Assembly: GCF_003086775.1 (NCBI RefSeq)
Contig: NZ_CP026001.1
Coordinates: 1,824,407-1,888,406 of the forward strand
Reading direction: 5' to 3'
DNA length: 64,000 nt
From: Stenotrophomonas sp. ZAC14D1_NAIMI4_1
GTDB taxonomy: Bacteria; Pseudomonadota; Gammaproteobacteria; Xanthomonadales; Xanthomonadaceae
The notes under the pieces are model-generated. The model ran no database searches and had not been told where the DNA came from. It was given only the letters and a program-made list of their open reading frames with translations. Shown in pieces: positions 37,425-47,482 of the stretch. Position numbers and translations under genes: made by a program. Positions within the stretch are counted from its first letter, which is position 1. Each line of letters begins with the position of its first letter.

Positions 37425-37910
37425 ATGACCCTTGCCTGGATCGGCCTGGGGGCCAACCTGGGCGACGCGGCCAGCACCGTCCGCGCGGCCATCGCCGCGC
37501 TGGATGGGCTGCCCGGCACGCAGCTGCGCCAGGCGTCGCGCCTGTACGCCACGCCGGCCTGGGGCAATGAAGACCAGCCACCGTTCGTCAACGCGGTGGC
37601 TGCGGTCGAGACCACCCTGGCCGCCAGCGATCTGCTGCAGGCGATGCTGGCGCTGGAGCAGCAGTTCGGACGCGTGCGCGACCCTGCCGTGCACTGGGGC
37701 CCGCGCGCGCTGGACCTGGACCTGCTGCTGTACGGCGCGCAGGTGCTGGACGAGCCCGGCCTGCAGGTGCCGCATCCGTACCTGCACGAGCGCGCCTTCG
37801 TGCTGGTGCCGCTGGCCGAAATCGCACCGGAGCTGGTGATTCCCGGCCATGGACGCGTGCAGGATGCAGTGGTGCGGGTCGATGCCTGCGGGATCGCGCC
37901 GATAGGGTGA
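37425..37910 (+). CDS. folK: HPPK, 6-hydroxymethyl-7,8-dihydropterin pyrophosphokinase
   Basis: 161-residue folate-pathway enzyme. Signatures: [11 protein letters not shown] at the N-terminus and the diagnostic [13 protein letters not shown], then [21 protein letters not shown]. Starts 3 bases after the pcnB stop, the conserved pcnB-folK arrangement, and is followed by panB. Confidence 0.96.
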   Translation: MTLAWIGLGANLGDAASTVRAAIAALDGLPGTQLRQASRLYATPAWGNEDQPPFVNAVAAVETTLAASDLLQAMLALEQQFGRVRDPAVHWGPRALDLDLLLYGAQVLDEPGLQVPHPYLHERAFVLVPLAEIAPELVIPGHGRVQDAVVRVDACGIAPIG

Positions 37911-37944
37911 TAATGGCCGGGTTATCTCCCCCGGTTATCAGCAC

Positions 37945-38760
37945 ATGAGCACCCACGCAGACAGCAAGCCCTGGACCGTTCCCGCCCTGGCCGAGGCCAA
38001 GCGCAATGGCCAGAAGCTGGTCATGTTGACCGCCTACGACGCTGGCTTCGCCCGCACTTTCGACGCCAATGGCGTGGACCTGATCCTGATCGGCGATTCG
38101 CTGGGCATGGTCGTGCAGGGTCATGATTCGACCCTGCCGGTGACGGTGGCCGACATGGTCTATCACACCCGTGCGGTATCCCGCGTGCTGCAGCGTGCGC
38201 TGCTGGTGGCGGACCTGCCGTTCGGCGCCGACGCCACCCCGGAACGCGCGCTGGACGCTTCGCTGCAGCTGCTGCAGGCCGGTGCGGAGATGGTCAAGAT
38301 CGAAGGTGCCGGCTTCAAGGTCGACATCGTGCGCTACCTGGTCGAGCGCGAGATTCCGGTCTGCTCGCACCTGGGCCTGACCCCGCAGTCGGTGCTGCGC
38401 CTGGGTGGCTTCAAGATCCAGGGCCGTGGCGATGCCGCGCGCCAGCTGGTGGAAGACGCCAAGGCCGTGGCCGCGGCGGGTGCCACGCTGATCGTGCTCG
38501 AATGCATGCCGACCCCGGTGGCCGCGGAAGTGACCGCCGCCGTCGACGTGCCGACCATCGGTATCGGTGCCGGCCCGCACTGCGATGGCCAGGTGCTGGT
38601 GCTGCACGATTTCATCGGCCTGGACAGCGGCCACCGCCGTCCGAAGTTCGTCAAGGACTTCCTGGCCGAAGGCGGCTCGGTGGCCGGTGCCACCCGCGCC
38701 TACGCCGACGCCGTGCGCGACGGCAGCTTCCCCGACGAACAGCACGCGTACGCACAATGA
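37945..38760 (+). CDS. panB: Ketopantoate hydroxymethyltransferase PanB
   Basis: 271-residue enzyme that transfers a one-carbon unit from methylene-tetrahydrofolate to alpha-ketoisovalerate in pantothenate synthesis. Signatures: [46 protein letters not shown] and [20 protein letters not shown]. Overlaps panC by ATGA. Confidence 0.97.
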   Translation: MSTHADSKPWTVPALAEAKRNGQKLVMLTAYDAGFARTFDANGVDLILIGDSLGMVVQGHDSTLPVTVADMVYHTRAVSRVLQRALLVADLPFGADATPERALDASLQLLQAGAEMVKIEGAGFKVDIVRYLVEREIPVCSHLGLTPQSVLRLGGFKIQGRGDAARQLVEDAKAVAAAGATLIVLECMPTPVAAEVTAAVDVPTIGIGAGPHCDGQVLVLHDFIGLDSGHRRPKFVKDFLAEGGSVAGATRAYADAVRDGSFPDEQHAYAQ

Positions 38761-39596
38761 TCCAGACCTTCAACGAGCTCGGCGCGCTGCGCGAGCAGAT
38801 TGCGCAGTGGAAGCAGCAGGGCCTGCGCGTGGCACTGGTGCCGACCATGGGCAACCTGCACGGCGGCCACCATTCGCTGGTGAGCCTGGCGCGCCAGTAT
38901 GCCGACAAGGTGGTGGCCAGCATCTTCGTCAACCCGACCCAGTTCGGGCCGAACGAGGACTTCAGCCGCTACCCGCGCACGCCCGAGGCCGACGTGGCCG
39001 GGCTGGAGCAGGTCGGCTGCGATGCCGTATGGCTGCCCAGCGTCGAGGCGATGTACCCGCTGGGCGTGGACAAGACCACGCAAATGCACGCCCCGGGCGT
39101 GAGTGAAGTGCTGGAGGGCGCCAGCCGCCCGGGCCACTTCGATGGCGTCTGCACGGTGGTGGCGCGCCTGTTCCTGCAGGTGCAGCCGGACGTGGCCGTG
39201 TTCGGCCGCAAGGATTACCAGCAGCTGGCCGTGATCAAGCAGATGGTGGCCGAGCTGTCGTTCCCGATCCAGATCGTCGGTGCCGAGATCGTGCGTGACG
39301 ACGATGGCCTGGCCAAGAGCTCGCGCAACCAGTACCTGGACGCCAGCCAGCGCCCGCTGGCGACCACCCTCCACCGCACCCTGCTGGGCATGCGCGAAGG
39401 TTACGTGGCCGGGCAGGCGCGCGCGCAGATCGAGGCTGATGCCACAGCCGCGCTGCAGGCCGCCGGCTTCCAGGTCGACTACGCGGTGCTGCGCACCCCT
39501 GAGCTGGCTGAGCCGACCTTCGACGGCGGTGGCCGGGTGGCGCTGATCGCCGCCCGCCTGGGCAGCACCCGGTTGATCGACAACCTGGAATTCTGA
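38757..39596 (+). CDS. panC: Pantothenate synthetase PanC
   Basis: 279-residue ligase joining pantoate and beta-alanine through a pantoyl-adenylate. ATG at 38757 overlaps the panB stop. Signatures: [50 protein letters not shown] and the KSSRNQYL motif near the catalytic Lys. Confidence 0.97.
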   Translation: MIQTFNELGALREQIAQWKQQGLRVALVPTMGNLHGGHHSLVSLARQYADKVVASIFVNPTQFGPNEDFSRYPRTPEADVAGLEQVGCDAVWLPSVEAMYPLGVDKTTQMHAPGVSEVLEGASRPGHFDGVCTVVARLFLQVQPDVAVFGRKDYQQLAVIKQMVAELSFPIQIVGAEIVRDDDGLAKSSRNQYLDASQRPLATTLHRTLLGMREGYVAGQARAQIEADATAALQAAGFQVDYAVLRTPELAEPTFDGGGRVALIAARLGSTRLIDNLEF

Positions 39597-39610
39597 GTTC
39601 CGCCTGCGGG

Positions 39611-39635
39611 AGCGCCGGGCCTGGCCTGGCGCTAC
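39611..39635 (-). repeat. SMAG-type hairpin
   Basis: AGCGCCGGGCCTGGCCTGGC...CTAC hairpin between panC and panD, minus orientation. Confidence 0.75.
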
Positions 39636-39675
39636 CTGAACGGGTTGCCGGCCGTGATGCCCCGCGCTGCGCGGG

Positions 39676-39684
39676 TGCTAGAAT
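39676..39684 (+). promoter_or_regulatory. Possible extended -10 of panD
   Basis: TGCTAGAAT combines an extended TGn with TAGAAT, about 30 bases before the panD start. With the hairpin after panC it suggests panD-pgi has its own promoter. No clear -35 was identified. Confidence 0.4.
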
Positions 39685-39713
39685 CCCCGCTTTCCTTTGC
39701 GTTGTGCCGTGCC

Positions 39714-40094
39714 ATGCATCTGTCCCTGCTGAAGACCAAGATCCACCGCGCCACCGTCACCCATTCCGAGCTGAACTACGAAGGCTCGATCGCCATCGAC
39801 GACAACCTGCTGGCTGCCACGGGCATCCGCGAGTTCGAGCAGGTGCACATCTGGGACGTGACCAACGGTGCGCGCTTCTCGACCTACGCCATCCGTGCCG
39901 AAGCCGGCAGCGGCGTGGTGTCGCTCAACGGTGGCGCTGCACGCCACGTGCAGGTCGGTGACATCATCATCATCGCGGCGTTTGCCAGCATGACCGAGCA
40001 GGAAGCCGACAGCTTCAAGCCGAAGCTGGTGTACGTGGACGGCAACAACCAGATCACCCACACCAACGACACGATCCCGACCCAGGCCGCATGA
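39714..40094 (+). CDS. panD: Aspartate 1-decarboxylase PanD
   Basis: 126-residue pyruvoyl enzyme making beta-alanine for pantothenate. The self-cleavage site Gly24-Ser25 is visible in [11 protein letters not shown], along with the early catalytic Lys in [11 protein letters not shown] and the GARFSTYAI region. ATG at 39714 gives the family N-terminus. Overlaps pgi by ATGA. Confidence 0.97.
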   Translation: MHLSLLKTKIHRATVTHSELNYEGSIAIDDNLLAATGIREFEQVHIWDVTNGARFSTYAIRAEAGSGVVSLNGGAARHVQVGDIIIIAAFASMTEQEADSFKPKLVYVDGNNQITHTNDTIPTQAA

Positions 40095-41605
40095 CAACGA
40101 ACAACGGATTCGACTCGCTGCATTCCCACGCCCAGCGCCTGAAGGGCGCAAGCATCCCCAGCCTCCTCGCCGCCGAACCCGGCCGCGTGCAGGACCTGGC
40201 GCTGCGGGTCGGTCCGTTGTACGTCAATTTCGCCCGGCAGAAATACGATGCCGCGGCGTTGCAGGCGTTGCTGGCACTGGCCGCCGACCGTGATGTCGGC
40301 GGTGCCATCACCCGCCTGTTCCGTGGCGAGCAGGTCAACCTGACCGAAGGCCGCGCCGCGCTGCACACCGCGCTGCGCGGCGATGTGGTCGATGCGCCGG
40401 TGGCGGCCGAGGCCTATGCCACCGCGCGCGAAATCCGCCAGCGCATGGGCGTGCTGGTCCGCGCGCTGGAAGACAGCGGCGTGACCGACGTGGTCAGCGT
40501 CGGCATCGGCGGTTCCGATCTGGGCCCGCGCCTGGTGGCCGATGCGCTGCGCCCGGTCAGCGGTGCACGCCTGCGCGTGCATTTCGTGTCGAACGTGGAC
40601 GGCGCCGCCATGCAGCGCACGCTGGCCACGCTGGATCCGGCAAAGACTGCCGGCATCCTCATTTCCAAGACCTTTGGTACCCAGGAAACCCTGCTCAACG
40701 GGCAGATCCTGCACGACTGGCTGGGTGGCAGCGATCGCCTGTACGCGGTCAGTGCCAACCCCGAGCGTGCGGCCAAGGCCTTCGCCATCGCCGCCGATCG
40801 CGTGCTGCCGATGTGGGACTGGGTCGGGGGGCGCTATTCGCTGTGGTCGGCCGTTGGTTTCCCGATCGCGCTGGCAATCGGCTTCGAGCGTTTCGAGCAG
40901 CTGCTGGACGGCGCCGCGCAGATGGACGCGCACGCGCTGGACGCGCCGCTGGAGCGCAACCTGCCGGTGCTGCACGGCCTGACCGACATCTGGAACCGCA
41001 ACGTGCTGGGCCATGCCACGCACGCGGTGATGACCTACGACCAGCGCCTGGCGCTGCTGCCGGCCTACCTGCAGCAGCTGGTGATGGAAAGCCTGGGCAA
41101 GCGCGTGCAGCGCGATGGCCAGCCGGTCACCACCGACACCGTGCCGGTGTGGTGGGGCGGGGCGGGCACCGATGTGCAGCACAGCTTCTTCCAGGCGCTG
41201 CACCAGGGCACCAGCATCATCCCGGCCGATTTCATCGGCTGCGTGCACAACGATGATCCGTACACGGTCAACCACCAGGCGCTGCTGGCCAACCTGCTGG
41301 CGCAGACCGAGGCGCTGGCCAACGGCCAGGCCAGCGACGACCCGCACCGTGATTACCCGGGCGGCCGCCCGAGCACGCTGATCCTGCTGGATGCACTGAC
41401 CCCGCAGGCGCTGGGCGCCCTGATTGCCATGTACGAACACGCCGTGTACGTGCAGTCGGTCATCTGGAACATCAACGCCTTCGACCAGTTCGGCGTCGAG
41501 CTGGGCAAGCAGCTGGCCAGCGGCCTGCTGCCGGCACTGCAGGGCGAAGACGTGGCGATTGCCGATCCGATGACCCGCGAGATCCTGGCGCAGCTGAAGG
41601 GCTGA
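40091..41605 (+). CDS. pgi: Glucose-6-phosphate isomerase Pgi
   Basis: 504-residue enzyme interconverting glucose 6-phosphate and fructose 6-phosphate. Signatures: [48 protein letters not shown], and the C-terminal [11 protein letters not shown]. Translationally coupled to panD, an unexpected functional pairing that places pgi with coenzyme A precursors. It supplies the Entner-Doudoroff pathway encoded further on. Confidence 0.97.
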   Translation: MTTNNGFDSLHSHAQRLKGASIPSLLAAEPGRVQDLALRVGPLYVNFARQKYDAAALQALLALAADRDVGGAITRLFRGEQVNLTEGRAALHTALRGDVVDAPVAAEAYATAREIRQRMGVLVRALEDSGVTDVVSVGIGGSDLGPRLVADALRPVSGARLRVHFVSNVDGAAMQRTLATLDPAKTAGILISKTFGTQETLLNGQILHDWLGGSDRLYAVSANPERAAKAFAIAADRVLPMWDWVGGRYSLWSAVGFPIALAIGFERFEQLLDGAAQMDAHALDAPLERNLPVLHGLTDIWNRNVLGHATHAVMTYDQRLALLPAYLQQLVMESLGKRVQRDGQPVTTDTVPVWWGGAGTDVQHSFFQALHQGTSIIPADFIGCVHNDDPYTVNHQALLANLLAQTEALANGQASDDPHRDYPGGRPSTLILLDALTPQALGALIAMYEHAVYVQSVIWNINAFDQFGVELGKQLASGLLPALQGEDVAIADPMTREILAQLKG

Positions 41606-41612
41606 TGCTCTG

Positions 41613-41688
41613 GTAGTGCCGGCCGCTGGCCGGCATCCAGGCGATGCTTCCGTCGTTCATGAGGTTGCCGGCCAGCGGCCGGCACTAC
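41613..41688. repeat. Inverted pair of SMAG hairpins
   Basis: GTAGTGCCGGCCGCTGGCCG... (41613-41635) and its inverted counterpart ending CTAC (41666-41688) fill the gap between the convergent pgi and regA genes. Confidence 0.9.
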
Positions 41689-41708
41689 CGTTGCACGGCG
41701 ACACCGCG

Positions 41709-42272
41709 TCAGCGGCTCGGGTCGCGTTCCGGGCTCGGCCGCTTGGCCAGCTTGCGCTGCAGCGAACGCCGGTGCATGCCCAGCAGGCGCGCAGCGGCCG
41801 ACACATTGCCGCCGGTCTCGTGCATCGCCTGCTGGATGTGTTCCCACTGCAGGCGGCTGATCGGCGTCATCGCGTCGGGCACTTCCATTTCGCCGTCATC
41901 GGCCGGGCCATCATCTTCCTCGCCCAGCGCGCGCAGGATCATCGGCACCGTGGCCGGCTTCGGCAGGTAATCATCCGCACCCAGCTTGATCGCCTCCACC
42001 GCGGTGGCGATGCTGGCGTAGCCGGTCACCAGCAGGATCCGCATGTCCGCGCGCAGGGCGCGCAGCGGCTGGATCAGCGCCAGGCCCGAATCGCTGCCCA
42101 GTTTCAGATCGATCAGCGCGAACGCCGGCGGGTGCTGGCGGGCCAGTGCCAGCGCGCTGGCGGCATCCTGCGCCGTCTGCGTTTCCAGCCCCTTGCGGGC
42201 CAGGCTGCGCTGCAGGGTGCGCAGGTACAGTTCGTCGTCGTCGACCAGCAGGCCGAGGGTTGAGGCGCTCAT
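41709..42272 (-). CDS. regA: Redox response regulator RegA/PrrA/ActR family
   Basis: 187-residue response regulator. Receiver domain with LLVDDDELYL, phosphoacceptor Asp in ALIDLKLGSDSG and LLVTGYAS; a short linker; then a Fis-type helix-turn-helix NVSAAARLLGMHRRSLQRKL as in RegA/PrrA. ATG at 42272 overlaps the kinase stop (ATGA). With RegB it should control respiratory or redox-responsive genes. Confidence 0.9.
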   Translation of the reverse strand: MSASTLGLLVDDDELYLRTLQRSLARKGLETQTAQDAASALALARQHPPAFALIDLKLGSDSGLALIQPLRALRADMRILLVTGYASIATAVEAIKLGADDYLPKPATVPMILRALGEEDDGPADDGEMEVPDAMTPISRLQWEHIQQAMHETGGNVSAAARLLGMHRRSLQRKLAKRPSPERDPSR

Positions 42273-43495
42273 GGGGTTTCCTCGCGTGGAGCCAGGGGCA
42301 GGCGGAAGCCGACGCGGCTGCCGGCCCCCTGGGCCGGGCGCATCCACATTTCGCCGTGCAGGCGTTCGATGGTGGCGTGGGACAGGGCCAGGCCCACGCC
42401 CATGCCTTCACTCTTGCTGCTGCCGAACAGCTTGCCCGGCAGCACGGCGGCGCGCGCGTTGAAGCCATGACCGTAGTCGCGGACTTCGCCGATCAGGTCC
42501 TCGCCGTCGATGCGCAGCTCCAGATCCACGCGTGGCCGGCCGGCCTGTTCGCCGGCGTCGGCAGCATTGTTCAGCAGCACCATCAGCAGGTGGCCCACGC
42601 CGGGGTCGAGTGGCAGGCGCAGTGGCGCGTCGTCATTGCGGTGCAGGTCGATGGTCGGGCGGACCAGGCGCCACTGTTCCAGCACCTGCTGGGCGCTGGA
42701 ATGGCTGCGGCCCGGGCCATCAGTGGCGGCTGGCGCGGCCAGCGCCAGCACGCGCTCGCGGCATTGCACCAGCAGTTCGCGCAGGGTTTCCATGTCCTCG
42801 CGCACTTCCGGCTCTTCGCTGCGCTCGGCCACGTCGTCGGCCAGCAGGGTCATGGTCGCCAGCGGGGTGTTCAGTTCGTGCGCCACCGAGGCGGCGTGCG
42901 TGGCCAGGGCGACGATGCCTTCGTTGCGGGCAAACCGCTCGCGCAGCGCCGACAGTTCCAGTTCGCGCACGCGCAGGGCCATCGCCAGGCGGGTGGAGAA
43001 GGTCAGCACTACGGCGGCCGACAGCAGGAAGTTGGCCACCACGCCCCAGCGGTTGAGGTCCACCGTATGGAAGTAGCCGGTCGGCAGCGGCTGCCCGAAC
43101 AGGCCGCTGGCGGCGTAGCCGAGCAGGCAGGCGGTGGCCACGGCCAGCGCCCAGCGCAGGGGCAGGGCGAAGGCGGCCAGCGCGATCAGGATCAGGAACA
43201 GCGAGCCGAACGGGTTGGCGATGCCGCCGCTCCAGCCGACCATCCAGGTCAGGATGATCACATCGACCAGGATATGGCCGAAGGCAGTCAGTGGCGCGGT
43301 GTCATCCGGCTCCGGGCGCAGCTGCGTATACAGGTTGAACACGGCCAGCACGGCCACGCCCGCCCACAGCGGCAGCTGCGGCAGCGGCAGGCCCAGCACC
43401 CACGTGGCGACCAGGATCGTCGCGGCCTGGCCGGCCACGGCCAGCCAGCGCAGGCTGCAGAGGGTGCGTAGGAAGGGGGCGTCGGGACCGGTCAT
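42269..43495 (-). CDS. regB: Redox sensor kinase RegB/PrrB/ActS family
   Basis: 408-residue membrane histidine kinase with six predicted helices (residues about 15-170). The family-specific quinone-linked motif GGIANPF is at residues 90-96, the H-box HELNTPLATMT has His206, and Cys245 in LLVQCRERVL corresponds in position to the redox-active cysteine of RegB. N and G boxes: LLNNAADAG, DYGHGF, SKSEGMGVGLALS. Start at 43495 is the first ATG in frame with the helices. Confidence 0.9.
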   Translation of the reverse strand: MTGPDAPFLRTLCSLRWLAVAGQAATILVATWVLGLPLPQLPLWAGVAVLAVFNLYTQLRPEPDDTAPLTAFGHILVDVIILTWMVGWSGGIANPFGSLFLILIALAAFALPLRWALAVATACLLGYAASGLFGQPLPTGYFHTVDLNRWGVVANFLLSAAVVLTFSTRLAMALRVRELELSALRERFARNEGIVALATHAASVAHELNTPLATMTLLADDVAERSEEPEVREDMETLRELLVQCRERVLALAAPAATDGPGRSHSSAQQVLEQWRLVRPTIDLHRNDDAPLRLPLDPGVGHLLMVLLNNAADAGEQAGRPRVDLELRIDGEDLIGEVRDYGHGFNARAAVLPGKLFGSSKSEGMGVGLALSHATIERLHGEMWMRPAQGAGSRVGFRLPLAPREETP

Positions 43496-43609
43496 TCCCG
43501 ACCATCGTATGCGTTCACCGGGCAACCTGCCTGCGACAATCGGCCGCAGACGTGCCGATGGCTGAATGGGAATCGCCCGGAATGCAGGGCCGGGCGGTAG
43601 AATGCGCCC

Positions 43610-44875
43610 ATGCACGACGCCGTCACCCGCCCGACCCAACCCTCCGATGCCACCGCCTGGTCCCGTCGCCAGACCCATGCCGTCCAGATCGGCGGGGTCA
43701 CCGTAGGTGGCGGCAAGCCCGTGGTGGTGCAGTCGATGACCAACACCGACACCTCCGACGTGGCCTCCAGCGTGAAGCAGGTGGCCGAGTTGTGGCGGGC
43801 CGGTTCGGAAATGGTGCGCCTGACCGTCAACACCGTGGAAGCGGCTGCGGCCATCCCGCGTATCGTCGACAAGCTGGCGATGATGGGCATCGACGTACCG
43901 CTGATCGGCGACTTCCACTACAACGGCCATCAGCTGCTGACGGCCGAGCCGGCCTGTGCCGAGGCGCTGGCCAAGTACCGCATCAACCCGGGCAACGTCG
44001 GCTTCGGCAAGAAGAAGGACCTGCAGTTCGCCCAGCTGATCGAGTTCGCCATCCGCTACAACAAGCCGGTGCGCATCGGCGCCAACTGGGGCTCGCTGGA
44101 CCAGGCCCTGGCGGCGAAGCTGATGGACGAGAACAACCATCGCGAACAGCCCTGGGACGCCGGCCGCGTGCTGCGCGAGGCGCTGATCCGCTCGGCGCTG
44201 GATTCGGCCGAGCAGGCGGTGGAGATCGGCCTGCCGCGCGATCGCATCATCCTCTCGGCCAAGGTCAGCGGCGTGCAGGAACTGATCGCGGTCTACCGCG
44301 ATCTGGCCCAGCGTTCGGATTTCGCCCTGCACCTGGGCCTGACCGAAGCCGGCATCGGCAGCAAGGGCATCGTCGCCTCGGCGGCAGCGCTGAGCGTGCT
44401 GCTGCAGGAAGGCATCGGCGACACCATCCGCATTTCGCTGACCCCCGAGCCGGGCCAGTCGCGAACGCAGGAAGTGATCGTCGCCCAGGAACTGCTGCAG
44501 ACCACCGGCCAGCGTGCGTTTACTCCGCTGGTCACCGCCTGCCCGGGCTGCGGCCGCACCACGTCCGAGTTCTTCCAGGAACTGGCCAAGGTCGTGCAGA
44601 ACCACGTCCGCGAGAAGATGCCGGTCTGGAAGGTGCAGCACCCCGGTGCGGAGAACATGACCCTTGCGGTGATGGGCTGCATCGTCAACGGGCCGGGCGA
44701 GTCGCGCCACGCCAACATCGGCATTTCCCTGCCGGGTACCGGCGAAACGCCGGCCGCGCCGGTGTTTGTCGATGGCGAGAAGAAGGTGACCCTGCGCGGC
44801 GACAACATCGCCCAGGAATTCGTTGCCCTCATCGACGAATACGTCGAACAGAAGTATGTCCGGATCGCCGGGTAA
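43610..44875 (+). CDS. ispG: (E)-4-hydroxy-3-methylbut-2-enyl-diphosphate synthase IspG
   Basis: 421-residue [4Fe-4S] enzyme of the MEP isoprenoid pathway. Signatures: [24 protein letters not shown], cluster cysteines in TACPGCGRT and [10 protein letters not shown]. Length matches the longer bacterial form with an insert. Its last 20 bases overlap the start of the PAP2 gene. Confidence 0.96.
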   Translation: MHDAVTRPTQPSDATAWSRRQTHAVQIGGVTVGGGKPVVVQSMTNTDTSDVASSVKQVAELWRAGSEMVRLTVNTVEAAAAIPRIVDKLAMMGIDVPLIGDFHYNGHQLLTAEPACAEALAKYRINPGNVGFGKKKDLQFAQLIEFAIRYNKPVRIGANWGSLDQALAAKLMDENNHREQPWDAGRVLREALIRSALDSAEQAVEIGLPRDRIILSAKVSGVQELIAVYRDLAQRSDFALHLGLTEAGIGSKGIVASAAALSVLLQEGIGDTIRISLTPEPGQSRTQEVIVAQELLQTTGQRAFTPLVTACPGCGRTTSEFFQELAKVVQNHVREKMPVWKVQHPGAENMTLAVMGCIVNGPGESRHANIGISLPGTGETPAAPVFVDGEKKVTLRGDNIAQEFVALIDEYVEQKYVRIAG

Positions 44876-45605
44876 GCCGGCGATCCTGGCCGCGCCGGAA
44901 CCGGCGTCCGGCTTCCGACACTGGATGGGGCGCAACGCGTGGCGCCTGGTGCTGCTGTTTGCCGGTGTGCTGCTGCCGCTGGCCGGCTTCGTCGCCCTGG
45001 CCGACGAGGTGCACGAATTCGAGTCGTTCCATTTCGATGCCCCACTGCTGTGGCAGATGCACGGGCTGCATTCGCCGTGGCTGGACCGGTGCTTCGTGCT
45101 GCTGTCGAAACTGGGCTACGAGTGGTTCCTGATCCCGGCCGACGTGCTGATCGTCGGTGCGCTGCTGTGGCGGCGGCGATGGCGCGAGGCGACCTTCGTG
45201 GCGGTGTGCTTCGTCGGCTCGGCGCTGCTGAACCTGGGCAGCAAGCAGTTTTTCCAGCGTGACCGCCCGAGCCTGTGGGAATCGATCGCGCCCGAGTCAA
45301 CGTTCAGCTTCCCCAGTGGCCATGCGATGGGCACCATGACCCTGGCGGCGACCGTGGTACTGCTGGCCTGGAACACCCGCTGGCGCTGGCCGGTACTGGT
45401 GCTGGCGCCGCTGTTCAGCCTGCTGGTCAGCCTTTCCCGGGTCTACCTGGGGGTGCATTACCCCTCCGATATCCTCGCCGGATGGTGTGCGGCGCTGGTT
45501 TGGGTGGTAGGGTGCTATCTGGTCATGTTCAGTCGCCGGCAACCCTGGCGACACCGCGGTTCGCCGCCAGCAGCGGCCAGCGAAGCGATCGCAACAGGGG
45601 AGTGA
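44856..45605 (+). CDS. PAP2-family membrane phosphatase
   Basis: 249-residue inner-membrane phosphatidic acid phosphatase-type enzyme. All three catalytic motifs are visible: [34 protein letters not shown]. About six helices. ATG at 44856 lies inside ispG with AGAAG nearby; a later ATG at 44988 region would remove helix 1. Overlap with ispG suggests undecaprenyl-pyrophosphate or other isoprenoid-phosphate substrate, but lipid A or phosphatidylglycerophosphate phosphatase is equally possible. Confidence 0.85.
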   Translation: MSGSPGKPAILAAPEPASGFRHWMGRNAWRLVLLFAGVLLPLAGFVALADEVHEFESFHFDAPLLWQMHGLHSPWLDRCFVLLSKLGYEWFLIPADVLIVGALLWRRRWREATFVAVCFVGSALLNLGSKQFFQRDRPSLWESIAPESTFSFPSGHAMGTMTLAATVVLLAWNTRWRWPVLVLAPLFSLLVSLSRVYLGVHYPSDILAGWCAALVWVVGCYLVMFSRRQPWRHRGSPPAAASEAIATGE

Positions 45606-45805
45606 CGTGGATGCCCCTCCGGGGACGTCCATGAAAGAGCAGGTTGTTTCGTTGTAACGGGTTCTGTGGGACAGGGGGCTACATCGATGTGCGAAGAATG
45701 TGATGCGCAAGGCAGAACGCCGTTTTTGCGCAGTCGTCGTGCTTGCGATGGTCGGATGCCCTGCCTAGCGTGGCCCGCAATGGCCGCATTCGAAGAGGTA
45801 CGTGA

Positions 45806-46453
45806 ATGACGATTCGAGTCTACCTGGTGGACGACCACGCGCTGGTCCGCACCGGTATGAAGATGATCCTGTCGGGTGAAGCCGACATCGAGGTGGTGGG
45901 CGAAGCCGAGACCGGTGAGGACGGCCTGCGCGAGATCCGCCAGCTGCTGCCGGACGTGGTGCTGTGTGACCTGCACCTGCCGGGCGTCAGTGGCATGGAA
46001 GTGACCGAGCGCATCGTGCGTGGACACCGTGCCACGCGCGTGGTGATCGTCTCCGTGCTGGAAGATGGCCCGCTGCCGAAGCGCCTGCTGGAAGCGGGCG
46101 CGGCCGGTTACATCGGCAAGGGTTGTGACGCGCAGGAGCTGCTGCGTGCGGTTCGTGACGTGGCCGCCGGCCGCCGTTACCTCGGCACCAGCATCGCGCA
46201 GAACCTTGCGCTGTCCACGGTGGAAGGCAATGCCTCGCCATTCGACACGCTCTCGCCGCGCGAGCTGGAAGTGGCGCTGCTGTTGACCCAGGGCCTGCGC
46301 CAGGAAGACATCGCACGGCGGCTCAGCCTGAGTGCGAAGACGGTGAACACGCACAAGGCGCGGTTGTTCGAGAAGATGGGGATCAGCGACAACATCGCGT
46401 TGGCGCGCATGGCCAGCCAGTACGGGCTGGTGGATCCGGCGCGGCCGCTGTAA
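45806..46453 (+). CDS. NarL/FixJ-family response regulator, GacA-like
   Basis: 215 residues. Receiver domain VYLVDDHALVRTGMKMIL with phosphoacceptor Asp in VVLCDLHLPGVSG and a LuxR-type helix-turn-helix (LSPRELEVALLLTQGLRQEDIARRLSLSAKTVNTHKARLFEKM). Sequence and length fit GacA/UvrY, which controls small RNAs and CsrA-dependent genes. No cognate kinase or uvrC follows. The 200-bp gap upstream holds its promoter region; no sRNA was recognised in it. Confidence 0.85.
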   Translation: MTIRVYLVDDHALVRTGMKMILSGEADIEVVGEAETGEDGLREIRQLLPDVVLCDLHLPGVSGMEVTERIVRGHRATRVVIVSVLEDGPLPKRLLEAGAAGYIGKGCDAQELLRAVRDVAAGRRYLGTSIAQNLALSTVEGNASPFDTLSPRELEVALLLTQGLRQEDIARRLSLSAKTVNTHKARLFEKMGISDNIALARMASQYGLVDPARPL

Positions 46454-46470
46454 CAGCGTCGCCTAAAGCC

Positions 46471-46568
46471 GGGTCAGAGCCCTTTCCTGCGGAAAGGGAT
46501 CTGACCCAGGACAGGTTGCAGGCGTTTCGGGGGCGGATCCCTTTCCCGGCGGGAAAGGGCTCTGACCC
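46471..46568. repeat. GGGTCAGA-type inverted repeats
   Basis: A perfect-looking hairpin GGGTCAGAGCCCTTTCC..GGAAAGGGATCTGACCC (46471-46507) and a second related copy (46531-46568) in opposite polarity lie between the convergent gacA-like and eda genes. The motif differs from the GTAG family. Confidence 0.75.
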
Positions 46569-46595
46569 CTGATGACGCCGGAGCGCGGCTTGGGC

Positions 46596-47255
46596 TTAGT
46601 GGCCGCGGACGCGCTTGATGATCTTCGCGGCGTCGGCGGCGCTGGCGCGCACCTTGTCCCACTCGCCGTCGGCGATCCAGTTGCCCGGCACCATCCACGA
46701 ACCACCGATGCAGACCACGTTCTTCTGTTCGAGGTATTCGGCGGCGGTGTTTTCGGTGATGCCACCGGTCGGGCACAGCTTCAGGTCGGCCATCGGGCCA
46801 GCCAGGCCCTTGATCATCGCCAGGCCACCCACGGCCGTGGCCGGGAACAGCTTGCACACGCGGAAGCCGCGCGCGTAGAGCGACAGCAGCTCGGTCGGCG
46901 TAGCCGCACCCGGCACCACCGGCAGCGGTGCCGCCGCCAGCGCATCGGCCAGCACCGGCGGCGTACCCGGCGTCACCAGGAAATCCGCGCCCGCATCGAT
47001 GGACTGCTGCATCTGCTCCACGGTCAGCACCGTGCCCGCGCCCACCACCACATCGGGCAGCTCGCGCTTGAGCATCGCCAGCGCTTCCATCGCCACCGGC
47101 GTACGCAGCGTCAGCTCGATGGCCGGCAGGCCACCTTCCAGCAGCGCCGCACTCACCGCACGCGCCTGGTCCAGCGTATGAATCGTCACCACCGGCAGAA
47201 TCCCCGCCGCATGCAGCAGCTCCGCCGCCTTCACCTGATGTTGTTCGATACCCAT
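46596..47255 (-). CDS. eda: KHG/KDPG aldolase Eda
   Basis: 219-residue class I aldolase cleaving KDPG to pyruvate and glyceraldehyde 3-phosphate. Signatures: AIELTLRTPVAMEAL, VVGAGTVLT with catalytic Glu region, and the Schiff-base Lys in FRVCKLFPATAVGG; CPTGGITENTAAEYL closes the phosphate site. Last gene of the zwf-glk-pgl-edd-eda cluster, but separated from edd by 227 bases containing palindrome D. Confidence 0.97.
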   Translation of the reverse strand: MGIEQHQVKAAELLHAAGILPVVTIHTLDQARAVSAALLEGGLPAIELTLRTPVAMEALAMLKRELPDVVVGAGTVLTVEQMQQSIDAGADFLVTPGTPPVLADALAAAPLPVVPGAATPTELLSLYARGFRVCKLFPATAVGGLAMIKGLAGPMADLKLCPTGGITENTAAEYLEQKNVVCIGGSWMVPGNWIADGEWDKVRASAADAAKIIKRVRGH

Positions 47256-47327
47256 GCTTTTGCCCTTGCTCTTGTTTGTGCTTTTCAGTGATCACTTCGC
47301 GGCGCGAGGGCGCCAGCAAACTGTCCG

Positions 47328-47433
47328 GAGGCGGCGGATAGCCCCCACCAGGACCGCAGGCGCCATGGATGGCGCCTACGAGCCCCCATGGATGGGTTCA
47401 CGGCGTGTCCTGGTGGGGGCTATCCGCCGCCTC
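47328..47433. repeat. Long palindromic element, copy D
   Basis: Arms 47328-47354 and 47407-47433 are perfectly complementary over 27 bp. The 52-base core read on the minus strand starts ACGCCGTGAACCCATCCATG and carries an inner hairpin AGGCGCCAT/ATGGCGCCT. It lies between edd and eda within the operon, where a strong hairpin could reduce or protect transcripts. Confidence 0.85.
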
Positions 47434-47482
47434 AACCAGGACACTGACCGCCAACGCGAACCCGCAGCGCTCTTCCAACAAC

